Assembly (NCBI GenBank): GCA_035948415.1
Contig: DASZJD010000037.1
Coordinates: 1-53,889 of the forward strand
DNA: 53,889 bases
Direction: 5' to 3'
DNA from: Acidimicrobiia bacterium
GTDB taxonomy: Bacteria; Actinomycetota; Acidimicrobiia; IMCC26256; PALSA-555
Positions 1 through 7,380 of the stretch are shown here, in pieces. The notes under the pieces were generated by a model. It saw only the letters and a list, made by a program, of their open reading frames with translations, was not told where the DNA came from and did no database searches. How positions within the stretch are numbered: the first letter of the stretch is position 1; every line of letters begins with the position of its first letter. A program made the position numbers and the translations under genes.

Positions 1-91
1 CGTCCTCGCCCGCCCGCCGCGCCTCCATCTTCAGCGCCTCGATTTCGCCGAACACGTACGGCGGGAGGGCGTTGATGCGACGGAACTCCAT
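1..91 (-). CDS. Class I/II aminotransferase, N-terminal 30 residues (runs off left edge)
   Basis: The minus strand reads out of the window from an ATG at 91. The 30 visible residues begin MEFRRINALPPYVF and continue with an ELK-like EALKMEARRAGED segment. This is the usual N-terminus of alanine-synthesising (AlaC-type) and LL-diaminopimelate-type PLP aminotransferases, in which it precedes the GNPD substrate-binding segment. The PLP lysine and everything else lie outside the window, so substrate cannot be judged. There is no Shine-Dalgarno sequence; TACCGT stands 8 nt before the ATG on the coding strand, so the transcript is probably leaderless. The gene is divergent from the HAD phosphatase at 145. 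Confidence 0.72.
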   Translation of the reverse strand, partial: MEFRRINALPPYVFGEIEALKMEARRAGED

Positions 92-99
92 CCGAGATC

Positions 100-105
100 A
101 CGGTA
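100..105 (-). promoter_or_regulatory. -10 element TACCGT of the aminotransferase gene (leaderless type)
   Basis: Read on the minus strand, TACCGT is followed by 8 nt and then the ATG at 91. This is the TANNNT geometry of leaderless actinobacterial transcripts. No ribosome binding site is present. Confidence 0.5.
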
Positions 106-129
106 TCAGGGGCGCCCTTCGCCGCCGGT

Positions 130-135
130 TACCGT
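130..135 (+). promoter_or_regulatory. -10 element TACCGT of the HAD phosphatase gene (leaderless type)
   Basis: TACCGT lies 9 nt before the GTG at 145 with no Shine-Dalgarno sequence between. The two divergent -10 elements (100-105 and 130-135) are only 24 bp apart, so the two promoters share their upstream DNA. Confidence 0.5.
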
Positions 136-144
136 TTCTGCCCG

Positions 145-870
145 GTGAGCCCCGTGCAGGCTGTGCTGCTCGACCTCGGCGGCGTCTTCTACCTCCCCGA
201 CCACGACCGCGTGCTCGGCGCGCTCGCCCGACTCGAGCGCACGATCGAGCGTCACCGCATCGACGAGGCGCACTACCACGGTGTCGCGGCGCTCGAGGAC
301 TTCCGCGACGGCGACCGCAGCGTGTGGCACGCGTACAACCGGGCGTACGCCCGGGTGTGCGGGATCGCGTCGGACGGGATCGACGGCGCGACGGCGGAGC
401 TGCTCGAGGAGTTCGGCCGGGGCGGCATGTGGACGCGCGTGATCCCGGGCGCGACGGCGGCGCTGCGCGAGCTCAACGCCCTCGGCCTGGGCCTGGCGGT
501 GGTCTCGAACGCCGACGGCACGGTCGAGGAGCAGCTGCGGGCGGACGGGATCTGCCAGGTGGGGGCGGGCGACGGGGTGCCCGTCGCCGCCGTGCTCGAC
601 TCGAGCGTGGTCGGCGTCTCGAAGCCCGACCCGGGCATCTTCCGCCTGGCGCTCGACGCGCTCGGCGTCGCGCCGCACGAGGCCGTGCACGTCGGCGACA
701 CGCCCGCCGCCGACGTCGAGGGCGCACGAGCGGCGGGCGTGACACCGGTGCTCGTCGACCCGTACGACCTCCACCCCGAGATCGGGTGCACGAGGATCCG
801 CTCGCTGCCGGACCTGCCCCCGCTGCTCCGGTCGGGCCGCGTCGACGGCAACGGTTCGCGCCGAGGCTGA
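145..870 (+). CDS. HAD-superfamily phosphatase
   Basis: 241 residues from a GTG start. HAD motifs are in order: nucleophile D10 in DLGGVF, Ser121 in VVSNADG, Lys160 in GVSKPDPGIF, and HVGDTPAAD (G184-D185, D190) for magnesium. An alpha-helical cap lies between residues 20 and 95. The second Asp of the usual DxD is Gly12, as in YihX-type sugar-phosphate phosphatases, which are active. A small phosphorylated metabolite is the likely substrate, but which one cannot be read from the sequence. The gene stands alone, divergent from the aminotransferase. Confidence 0.85.
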   Translation: MSPVQAVLLDLGGVFYLPDHDRVLGALARLERTIERHRIDEAHYHGVAALEDFRDGDRSVWHAYNRAYARVCGIASDGIDGATAELLEEFGRGGMWTRVIPGATAALRELNALGLGLAVVSNADGTVEEQLRADGICQVGAGDGVPVAAVLDSSVVGVSKPDPGIFRLALDALGVAPHEAVHVGDTPAADVEGARAAGVTPVLVDPYDLHPEIGCTRIRSLPDLPPLLRSGRVDGNGSRRG

Positions 871-976
871 CCGGACCGACCGGGCTCGGACCGATCGCCG
901 GATCCGGACCGCTCGGCTGCACGCGCGCCGCGGTCGGCGGCCACGGTCGCCCGCTCCCGCCGCCGTCGGCTCACCG

Positions 977-982
977 TAGGAT
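977..982 (+). promoter_or_regulatory. Putative -10 element TAGGAT for the crotonase/thioesterase pair
   Basis: TAGGAT lies about 30 nt upstream of the ATG at 1013. The leader between them holds GGAGG 5 nt before the start, so this is a conventional leadered gene, unlike many others in the window. No good -35 hexamer is visible. Confidence 0.35.
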
Positions 983-1012
983 CGCCCCGCCCGTCCGCCC
1001 CGTGGAGGTGCG

Positions 1013-1822
1013 ATGCCCGAGACCCTCGATCTGTCGACCGACGACTGCGTCGTCGAGCGGGAGGGGCCGGTCGTGGTGATCACCATGAACCGGCCCGAGA
1101 AGCGGAACGCGCTCAGCCCCTCGATGCTCGTCGGCCTGGCCGACGCGTACGGCTACGTCGACGCCACCGACGACGTGCGGGTCGCGGTCCTGACCGGCGC
1201 GGGGGGCGCCTTCTCGTCGGGGATGGACCTGGTGTCGATGAACCAGCCGCGCTCCGAGTACGTCGAGCGGCGGATGACCGAGGAGCCGACGCTGCACTGG
1301 AAGGCGCTGCTGCGCGACTACCGGTGCTCGAAGCCGATGATCGCGGCGGTGGAGGGCTACGCCGTGGCCGGCGGGACCGAGATGCTGCAAGGCACCGACA
1401 TCCGCGTCGCCGGCGAGGGTGCGATCTTCGGTGTCTGGGAGGCCAAGCGCGGGCTGTTCCCGCTCGGCGGGTCGTCGTGCCGGCTGCCCCGCCAGATCCC
1501 GTACACGGTGGCCATGGACATCCTGCTGACGGCGCGGCCGGTCACTGCCGAGGAGGCGCGGCGGGTCGGGCTCATCGGTCGCGTCGTCCCCGACGGCATG
1601 GCGCTCACGGTCGCGATGGGCGTCGCCGGTCAGGTCGCCGAGTGCGGGCCGCTCTCGACGAAGGCGATCCTCCGAGCCTGGCGCGAGACGGAGCACCTGC
1701 CCGACGCGGAGGCGATGCGCCGCCAGGACGCGATCGGCTGGGAGGTCTTCGCGAGCGACGACGCCAAGGAGGGGCCGCGCGCGTTCGCCGAGAAGCGCCC
1801 GCCCGTGTTCCACGGTCGATGA
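1013..1822 (+). CDS. Enoyl-CoA hydratase/isomerase (crotonase) family protein
   Basis: 269 residues. It has the crotonase core: NRPEKRNAL near residues 26-34, the oxyanion-hole segment AFSSGMDL (66-73) and AVAGGTEM (117-124). Both catalytic glutamates of enoyl-CoA hydratases have counterparts, E123 and E143, so hydratase activity is credible. The ATG has a GGAGG Shine-Dalgarno sequence. The stop overlaps the start of the next gene (ATGA), so the two are co-translated. The likely role is hydration of 2-enoyl-CoA in fatty-acid or related beta-oxidation; chain specificity is unknown. Confidence 0.88.
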   Translation: MPETLDLSTDDCVVEREGPVVVITMNRPEKRNALSPSMLVGLADAYGYVDATDDVRVAVLTGAGGAFSSGMDLVSMNQPRSEYVERRMTEEPTLHWKALLRDYRCSKPMIAAVEGYAVAGGTEMLQGTDIRVAGEGAIFGVWEAKRGLFPLGGSSCRLPRQIPYTVAMDILLTARPVTAEEARRVGLIGRVVPDGMALTVAMGVAGQVAECGPLSTKAILRAWRETEHLPDAEAMRRQDAIGWEVFASDDAKEGPRAFAEKRPPVFHGR

Positions 1823-2502
1823 CGAGCGGCCCGGAGCCGGGGTCGATCCGCGACTCGTCCCTCCCGTCCGCCCCGGCCGGACCGCGCGAGCGGCTGGCCG
1901 CCGCCGTCCGCAGCCTGCTCGACACGGTGCTGACCGTCGACGCCGACGGCGCCGCCGTCGACGAGGCGGCCGAGACCACCGAGGCCGTCGTGGCGCGGCT
2001 GCGCGCCCGCGGCCGGCGACGGGACGGCTGGTCGGCCCGGGCCCGCCGTCACGAGGACTACCTGCCGCGGAGCCCGGCGCTCGGCGCGCTCCACCCCTCG
2101 GCGCCGCCGCTCGCGTGGCGGGTGTGCGACGGGCGCTTCGTCGCCGAGGGCACCCTGGGGGCGGCCTTCGAGGGCCCGCCCGGCTACGTGCACGGCGGCT
2201 GGGTGGCGCTGCTGTTCGACGAAGCGCTCGGTGTCGCCAACGTGGCGGGCGGGGACCCGGGCATGACGGCGCGCCTGCACGTCCGCTACCGCCGGCCGAC
2301 GCCGCTGCACGCCCCGCTGCGGCTCGAGGCCTGGACGACGGGCCGGCAGGGGCGGCGCATCACGACGGCGGGGACGCTGCACGCGGGCCCGACGCTCTGC
2401 GCCGAGGCCGAGGGCCTCTTCGTCGACATCGGCGCCGATCGTGCCCTCGAGTACTTCGGCGAGCGCCCGGCGGTGCCGGACCCCGTCGACCCGCTGCCGT
2501 AG
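1819..2502 (+). CDS. Hotdog-fold acyl-CoA thioesterase (PaaI/THEM4-like)
   Basis: 227 residues; the start overlaps the crotonase stop by 4 nt. The hotdog domain occupies residues 100-215, with the typical HGG (125-127) followed by a DE pair (134-135) on the central helix. The first 95 residues are Ala/Arg-rich and non-diagnostic. It probably hydrolyses acyl-CoAs, releasing CoA from products or dead-end intermediates of the preceding crotonase. The TAG stop directly abuts the stop codon of the convergent gene at 2503, leaving no space for a terminator. Confidence 0.8.
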   Translation: MTSGPEPGSIRDSSLPSAPAGPRERLAAAVRSLLDTVLTVDADGAAVDEAAETTEAVVARLRARGRRRDGWSARARRHEDYLPRSPALGALHPSAPPLAWRVCDGRFVAEGTLGAAFEGPPGYVHGGWVALLFDEALGVANVAGGDPGMTARLHVRYRRPTPLHAPLRLEAWTTGRQGRRITTAGTLHAGPTLCAEAEGLFVDIGADRALEYFGERPAVPDPVDPLP

Positions 2503-3333
2503 TCAGGCGAGCGCCGCCGCGCTCGCCCGGAGGCGCGGGGCCACCTCCTCGCCGAGCAGGGCGGCCTGGCCGGGGTCACGGGCGGAGACCGGGCCCGCGA
2601 TGACCCAGTCGGCACCGGCGCGGGCGTAGCGGGCGAGGCCGTGGGCGACGCGGTCCGGGCCGCCGACGATCGTGCTCGGGTCGGGCCCGATCCGTCGCGC
2701 CTGCTCGCGGGCGTCGTCATCGTCGGCGGCGACGAGGACCAGCCCACCCCACGTGCACGCGAACGGCGACCGGGCCGCGTCACGACGGAGCGCAGCGGCG
2801 TGACGCCCGAAGACGGCGGGGGTCGACCCCCACTGGTTCCAGCCGTCGGCGTCGAGCGCGGCCACCCTGCGCACCGCCGGGAAGCCGCCGGCGACCCACA
2901 CCGGGAAGCCGCGGTCGCGCGCCGCCGCGACCGCGGCGCGCAGCGCGCCCACGCGGTCACCGGCGGTCGGGGCCGGGACCCCGAAGGTGTCGTTCTCGTC
3001 CTGGCTCGCCGCATCGCCGGCGCCGATGCCCGCCACCAGCCGTCCCGGGGCCAGGCGAGCCACGGTCTCGAGGGCCGCGGCCAGGGCCGCCGGCGGGCGC
3101 AGGGACGCGCGCGCCACCAGCGTGCCGATTCGGATTCGCTCGGTGGCGGCGGCGACGGCGCCGAGCGCGGCCACGCACTCGATCGCGGGCCGGCGGTGAC
3201 GACCGGCGTCGACGCGGAACAGGTGGTCGAAGACGAAGACGCCGTCGATGCCGACCGATTCGGCGGCGCGGGCGACCGTGACCAGCTCGGTCGGCTCGGT
3301 GACGAAGGACGGGAGGGTGAGGCCGACCTTCAC
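2503..3333 (-). CDS. LLM-class F420-dependent oxidoreductase
   Basis: 276 residues from a GTG at 3333 that overlaps the ROK kinase stop (GTGA); the N-terminus is MKVGLTLPSFV. Luciferase-like monooxygenase features: an early GLTLPSF strand, VFVFDHLF, the ATERIRIGTLV segment and a LAPGRLVAGIGAG phosphate-binding region. It is slightly shorter than typical (about 290-340). Members reduce or oxidise diverse substrates with F420 or FMN; the substrate is not predictable. It is the last gene of the minus-strand unit that starts at 8598. In-frame codons continue upstream, but they would overlap the conserved kinase, so the GTG is preferred. Confidence 0.82.
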   Translation of the reverse strand: MKVGLTLPSFVTEPTELVTVARAAESVGIDGVFVFDHLFRVDAGRHRRPAIECVAALGAVAAATERIRIGTLVARASLRPPAALAAALETVARLAPGRLVAGIGAGDAASQDENDTFGVPAPTAGDRVGALRAAVAAARDRGFPVWVAGGFPAVRRVAALDADGWNQWGSTPAVFGRHAAALRRDAARSPFACTWGGLVLVAADDDDAREQARRIGPDPSTIVGGPDRVAHGLARYARAGADWVIAGPVSARDPGQAALLGEEVAPRLRASAAALA

Positions 3334-4283
3334 GCCAGCTGGCGCGCGAGCGCGGCGGCGCCGACCACACCGGCGCGATCGCCGAGCGCGGCGGCGACGA
3401 TCGGAACCTCGGGCCGGTAGGGCGCGCCCTCGAGGTGGGCGCCGAAGGCGTCGCGCAGCGGCGTCAGGAGCACGTCGCCGAGCCCGACGAGCCCGCCGGA
3501 CACGACGATGAGCTCGGGATCGAGGATGTTGGCGAGGCCGGCGAACCCGAGGGCGACCTGGCGGGCGTACGCCTCGAGGATGCTCCGCCCGTCGGCGTCG
3601 CCCGCGGCCGCGGATTCGCCGACGTGCACGCTGGTGACGGCCCGCGGGTCGCCGCCGGCGCGGGACAGCACGTTCGGCGCCTCGCCGGCGGCCGCGCGCG
3701 CACGCGCCAGCGCGCCGAGCCCGCCCCCGCTCGCCTGGGCCTCCCAGTGGCCGGGCTCCCCGCAGGCGCACGCCGGGCCCTGCGGGTCGAACTGCCAGTG
3801 GCCGACCTCGGCCGCGAAGCCGTGGGCGCCTCGCGCGATGCGACCGTCGTGGATGATCCCGCCGCCGACCCCGGTGCCGAGGGTGATCACGAGCCCGTGC
3901 CGCACGCCCTGAGCGGCGCCGTACCGGAGCTCGCCCAGCGCGGCGACGTTGGCGTCGTTGTCGACCGCGACCGGCACGTCGAGCTGCTCGGTGAGGAGCG
4001 CCTGGAGCGGCACCCGGATGAGCTTCGGGATGTTCGGCGCGTAGTGGACGGTCCCGTGCCGGTCGACCATCCCTGCCGCGCCGACACCGACCGCGCCGAC
4101 GCCGGGACGGGCCCCGGCCAGACGGTCGAAGAGCTCAACGATCGTGGCGAGCAGCGCCGGCCAGTCGGCTGGGGTCGGCGCCCGCTCCTCGACCTCGACC
4201 TGTCCCTTCCCGTCGACGACCGCGGCGCGCACGTTCGTGCCGCCGAGGTCGATGCCGACCGTCGGCGGGCCGCTCCGGGTCAC
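3330..4283 (-). CDS. glk: ROK-family glucokinase
   Basis: 317 residues from a GTG start. The ATP-binding motif is DLGGTN (D12-N17), the catalytic Asp is D110 in VDNDAN, and the second phosphate motif is LGTGVGGG. The ROK zinc site is recognisable: H162 in EVGH plus a CxCGxxGHxE segment where H179 replaces the usual third cysteine (C172, C174 remain). The product phosphorylates glucose to glucose-6-phosphate. It overlaps both neighbours by 4 nt, so translation is coupled. A ROK glucokinase near an SRPBCC protein and a PimB-like transferase recalls actinobacterial glkA neighbourhoods (from memory). Confidence 0.87.
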   Translation of the reverse strand: MTRSGPPTVGIDLGGTNVRAAVVDGKGQVEVEERAPTPADWPALLATIVELFDRLAGARPGVGAVGVGAAGMVDRHGTVHYAPNIPKLIRVPLQALLTEQLDVPVAVDNDANVAALGELRYGAAQGVRHGLVITLGTGVGGGIIHDGRIARGAHGFAAEVGHWQFDPQGPACACGEPGHWEAQASGGGLGALARARAAAGEAPNVLSRAGGDPRAVTSVHVGESAAAGDADGRSILEAYARQVALGFAGLANILDPELIVVSGGLVGLGDVLLTPLRDAFGAHLEGAPYRPEVPIVAAALGDRAGVVGAAALARQLA

Positions 4284-4591
4284 TCGTTGCGTTCGATGGG
4301 GTGCACGGTGGCCGTCGAGGCCGGCTCGGGGGGCGGGACAGGCTCGGCCGACGGGCGCAGGTCGCGCTGCTCGTCGACGGCGCGTTCGGCGGCGTCGACC
4401 ACCGCCTGGGCGGCCAGCAGGAGCTCCTGCGCGGCGCGCACGACGTGGTCGGCCACGTCGGGTCCGGCCTCCAGGAGCGCGTTCACGAGCGACTCGAGCG
4501 CGGTCGGCGGCGGGAGGCCCGGTCGGGGCGTGGTCGCCTCGTCCGGCTCGGGCCCGTCGGGGGTCGGCTGGTCGTCGCGCACCGGTTCCAT
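4280..4591 (-). CDS. Small acidic protein upstream of the glucokinase
   Basis: 103 residues from the ATG at 4591; an AAGGGG Shine-Dalgarno sequence suits this ATG better than the GTG one codon earlier. Proline/glutamate-rich ends flank a helical Ala/Leu/Val-rich core (residues 30-75, ALLEAGPDVADHVVRAAQELL) that could form a coiled coil or amphipathic helix. There is no signal peptide, membrane segment or catalytic motif. The stop overlaps the ROK start (GTGA). I recognise no function; its position suggests a conserved accessory of the glucokinase locus. Confidence 0.6.
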   Translation of the reverse strand: MEPVRDDQPTPDGPEPDEATTPRPGLPPPTALESLVNALLEAGPDVADHVVRAAQELLLAAQAVVDAAERAVDEQRDLRPSAEPVPPPEPASTATVHPIERNE

Positions 4592-4630
4592 CACGTCCCC
4601 TTCGGCCGTTCGTCGGCGACCCGGCCCGCT

Positions 4631-5074
4631 TCAGGGCTGGGCGCGCTCGGACTCTTTCTTCAGCTCCTTCAGCGCCGTGTTCACGATCATGCGGGCCGCT
4701 TGGCGCTTGATGAGACCGGGCAGCGGGATCGCCACGTCGATGGCGAGATCGTAGGCGACCCGCGTCCCGGCGCCCTCGGCCTCGAAGCCGTAGCGACCGT
4801 CGAGGCGGCGGAGCTTGTCGGCCTCCTCGAGCCGCCAGGAGAACGCGCCGGGCGCATCGGCGTAGTCGTAGGCGAGCACGTAGTGGATGCTCTGGCCGAG
4901 GCCGGCGACGCGGTACTCCACGCGGGTGCCCCGCCCATCGGCGTCACGCTCGAGCACGGCGACGTGCTTCACGTCCCGGGCCCAGTCGGGATACCGCTCG
5001 AAGTCGACGGCGACGGCGTAGACGCGCTCGGGCGTCGCCCCCACCGTGATGTGCTCGTGGGCCTCGTCGGCCAT
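4631..5074 (-). CDS. SRPBCC (START/polyketide cyclase-like) protein
   Basis: 147 residues, starting MADEAHEHITVGATPERVY, the usual N-terminus of the actinobacterial SRPBCC group. It has the hydrophobic-cavity fold pattern: a W in YPDWARDVK, alternating beta strands, and a long C-terminal helix ending KELKKESERAQP. It is similar in length and context to mycobacterial Rv2185c, which also lies near pimB' (from memory). It probably binds a lipid or isoprenoid-like ligand; no enzymatic residue can be assigned. The open frame continues upstream but would overlap the membrane protein, so the ATG at 5074 is preferred. Confidence 0.78.
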   Translation of the reverse strand: MADEAHEHITVGATPERVYAVAVDFERYPDWARDVKHVAVLERDADGRGTRVEYRVAGLGQSIHYVLAYDYADAPGAFSWRLEEADKLRRLDGRYGFEAEGAGTRVAYDLAIDVAIPLPGLIKRQAARMIVNTALKELKKESERAQP

Positions 5075-5117
5075 GCCCAGATCGAACCAAGCGCGCGCGC
5101 CCGCGCGCAAGCCCGCG

Positions 5118-5540
5118 TCAGGCCCGCTCCCGCCGGGCCGGGAACACGCCGTGCCGCGCGCCCCAGAGGCCGACGAGCCCGAGCGGCAGCATCGGGACGA
5201 GGATGCCGAAGGCGTCGGATGTGCCCGTGCCGGCGGCGATCGCCACCGACGCCGCCAGCGCGACGAACAGCTGGACCCGGACGGACCGGGGCGCCGAGCC
5301 CTGCGCGAGGAAGAGGGTGCCGACGACGATGTCGGCGCCGTTGGCATTGCGGGCCAGCGCCACGCCGAAGGCCCAGACCCACACGGCGATGCCGACGAGG
5401 AACAGCGTGACCGCGGTGGCGAGGCCGGCAGCATCGAGCGCGGAAACGCCCGCGGCGGTGGGGATCGCCGTCGCCGCGAACAGCGCCACGCTGACCCAGG
5501 ACGCGGTCACGATCGCTCGTCCGGGGTACGGCTCCCTCAC
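5118..5540 (-). CDS. Small integral membrane protein (four predicted helices)
   Basis: 140 residues from a GTG. Hydrophobic segments lie at about residues 10-32, 38-62, 90-108 and 110-130, separated by short Arg/Asn loops, so it is almost certainly a four-helix inner-membrane protein. No transporter or enzyme motif is recognised. It sits between the glycosyltransferase (24 bp upstream) and the SRPBCC gene (43 bp downstream) in one operon, so a role in envelope glycolipid handling is plausible but unproven. Confidence 0.65.
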   Translation of the reverse strand: MREPYPGRAIVTASWVSVALFAATAIPTAAGVSALDAAGLATAVTLFLVGIAVWVWAFGVALARNANGADIVVGTLFLAQGSAPRSVRVQLFVALAASVAIAAGTGTSDAFGILVPMLPLGLVGLWGARHGVFPARRERA

Positions 5541-5564
5541 GCGCCGAGCGTATCGAGGCGCGGG

Positions 5565-6695
5565 TCAGGTGCTTCGGTCGAGTACGGCGAGGTCTCCGGC
5601 GGCGAGGGGCGCGAGGCGCGCCGCGAGCGTGTCGTAGGAGAACTCCTCGTGCGCCCGTCTCTGGGCGGCGGCACCGAGTCGATCCCGCAGGGCGCGGTCG
5701 CCGACGAGGCGCGCCACCGCGGCGCGCACCGCGGTGACGTCGCGCGGCTCGACGACGAAGCCGGTCTCCCCGTCCGCGACGGCTTCGTGAGCGCCGCCGC
5801 TGCGGCCCGCCACCGCCGGCACGCCGCACGCGGCGGCTTCGAGGAACACGATTCCGAAGCCCTCGGCTTCGAGGCCGCCCCACCGGTCGCGGCACAGCAT
5901 GGCGAACGCGTCCGCGCACGCGTACAGGGCCGGGAGCTCGTGGGCCGGGACCCGACCGAGGAGGCGGGCCCGGCCGCCGAGGGACCGGGCTCGTCGCTCG
6001 AGGCGACGTCGGTCCCGCCCGTCGCCGGCGATGGCGACCTCGACGCCCTCGAGCCCCCGGACCGCCTCGAGCAGGACGTCGAAGCCCTTGCGGGGGACGA
6101 GCCGGCTGACGCCGAGCACGAGCGGCGCCTCGGGGTCGAGCCCGTGCCGTCGACGGGTGGCGCGGCGGGTCGCCTCGTCGGCGGGTGCGAAGCAATTCGA
6201 GTCGACCCCGGGCGGCACCACGAGCGTCGGGACTCGTCGCCCCGCGACTCGTGCCGCCTGGGTGGCGGCGAACTGGCCGGCGGCGACGACGCCGGCGGCG
6301 CGCCGCAGGGTCCGGCGGCCGAGCGTCGCCGTGCCGGGCAGGTGCCCGTAGACCGTCACCTCGGCGCCGTGCGCGACGACCACCGTCGGACGCTCGAGGC
6401 GAGCCGCGATGTGCCCGAGGGGGAACATCGGATCGACGAAGACGACGCCGGCCTCCACCTCGGCCGCGAGCGCATTGACGCGCCGCGCCAGGCTCGTCGT
6501 GGGCACGAGGAACCGGGCGTCGGTCCGCTCGATCCGGAACCCCTGCGCGGCGTCCCACGACGCCGCGTCCGGGTGCGCGGTCGTGAGCACGACGGTCTCG
6601 TCGCTGGGCAGCCGTCGCCAGAGCTCGTAGAGGTACGACTGGATCCCGCCCACCTTCGGCGGGAAGTCGTTCGTGACGAGGAGCGATCGAGTCAC
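5565..6695 (-). CDS. pimB: GT4 glycosyltransferase, PimB'-like mannosyltransferase
   Basis: 376 residues from a GTG. The N-terminal SLLVTNDFPPKVGGIQSYL matches the GT4 PimB'/MgtA signature, with the GG loop that contacts the sugar nucleotide phosphate. GVSRLVPRKGFDVLLEA and the E-x7-E motif in EAEGFGIVFLEAAACG complete the GT-B fold; no membrane segment is seen. In mycobacteria and corynebacteria PimB' adds the second mannose of phosphatidylinositol mannosides from GDP-mannose on the cytoplasmic face of the membrane. Length agrees with the family. Whether this organism makes PIMs is not shown here; another lipid-linked mannosyl acceptor is possible. Confidence 0.78.
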   Translation of the reverse strand: MTRSLLVTNDFPPKVGGIQSYLYELWRRLPSDETVVLTTAHPDAASWDAAQGFRIERTDARFLVPTTSLARRVNALAAEVEAGVVFVDPMFPLGHIAARLERPTVVVAHGAEVTVYGHLPGTATLGRRTLRRAAGVVAAGQFAATQAARVAGRRVPTLVVPPGVDSNCFAPADEATRRATRRRHGLDPEAPLVLGVSRLVPRKGFDVLLEAVRGLEGVEVAIAGDGRDRRRLERRARSLGGRARLLGRVPAHELPALYACADAFAMLCRDRWGGLEAEGFGIVFLEAAACGVPAVAGRSGGAHEAVADGETGFVVEPRDVTAVRAAVARLVGDRALRDRLGAAAQRRAHEEFSYDTLAARLAPLAAGDLAVLDRST

Positions 6696-6712
6696 GCGGC
6701 GCGCCGGTGGCG

Positions 6713-7378
6713 CTACAGGTCGAGCGTCGCGCCCGACGTCACCCGGGCCCGGCGGAGGATCTTGGCCTTCATGGCCAGCAGGACGGGGCGCGGCGCCAGC
6801 GCGATCTCGCGCGCGACGGCGGTCGCCGCCTCGAGCACGGCGTCGGCGGGGACCACCCGCGTCGCCAGGCCGAGGGCGGCCGCTTCGGCGGCGTCGACGG
6901 ACCGGCCGGTGAGCGCCAGGTCGCGGGCGACGCCGGCTCCGACGAGGTCGTGGAGCGGCGCGTAGACGACCGGGCTGAACCGGTGCTCCGGGTGCGCGAA
7001 GCGGGCGGTCTCGCTCGCCACCCGGAGGTCGCACATGACCGCGAGGTCGAAGCCGCCGCCGAGCGCGGGCCCGTTCACCGCCGCCACCGTGGGCAGCGGG
7101 AAGGTCAGGATCCGACGGTGCCATCGGTCGCTCGACGACCAGAGCGTCTCGGCGACGCTGGCGTCGGCGAACTCGTCGAGATCGAAGCCGGCGCTGAAGG
7201 TGTCGCCAGCGCCGGTCACCACGAGCGCCCGGAGCTCGTCGTCGTCGGCGAGACGGTCGAGGGCGTCGCTCATCTCGTCGCGGAGCGCGATCGAGAGGGC
7301 GTTGCGCTTCTCGGCTCGGTCGAGGCGCAGCACCGCGACGCCGTCGGGGTCGGGCCCGGTCAGGGCGACGAGCGGCAC
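6713..7378 (-). CDS. Enoyl-CoA hydratase/isomerase family protein
   Basis: 221 residues from GTG, on the short side for a crotonase (about 255). LDRAEKRNALS, TFSAGFDLDEF and GPALGGGFDLAVMCD mark the fold. At the first catalytic Glu position (GGGCEL in classical hydratases) there is Asp; the second Glu is kept in HPEHRF. Hydratase activity may therefore be altered, and isomerase or hydrolase chemistry is possible. It begins 2 nt after the stop of the FAD reductase and lies 17 nt before the glycosyltransferase, so it belongs to the same transcript. Confidence 0.82.
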   Translation of the reverse strand: MPLVALTGPDPDGVAVLRLDRAEKRNALSIALRDEMSDALDRLADDDELRALVVTGAGDTFSAGFDLDEFADASVAETLWSSSDRWHRRILTFPLPTVAAVNGPALGGGFDLAVMCDLRVASETARFAHPEHRFSPVVYAPLHDLVGAGVARDLALTGRSVDAAEAAALGLATRVVPADAVLEAATAVAREIALAPRPVLLAMKAKILRRARVTSGATLDL

Positions 7379-7380
7379 CG

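Noticed and set aside
145-870. HAD protein lacking the second Asp of the DxD motif
   Set aside because: DLGG/DLGN variants such as YihX are active phosphatases, so this is a known subfamily feature and not a defect.
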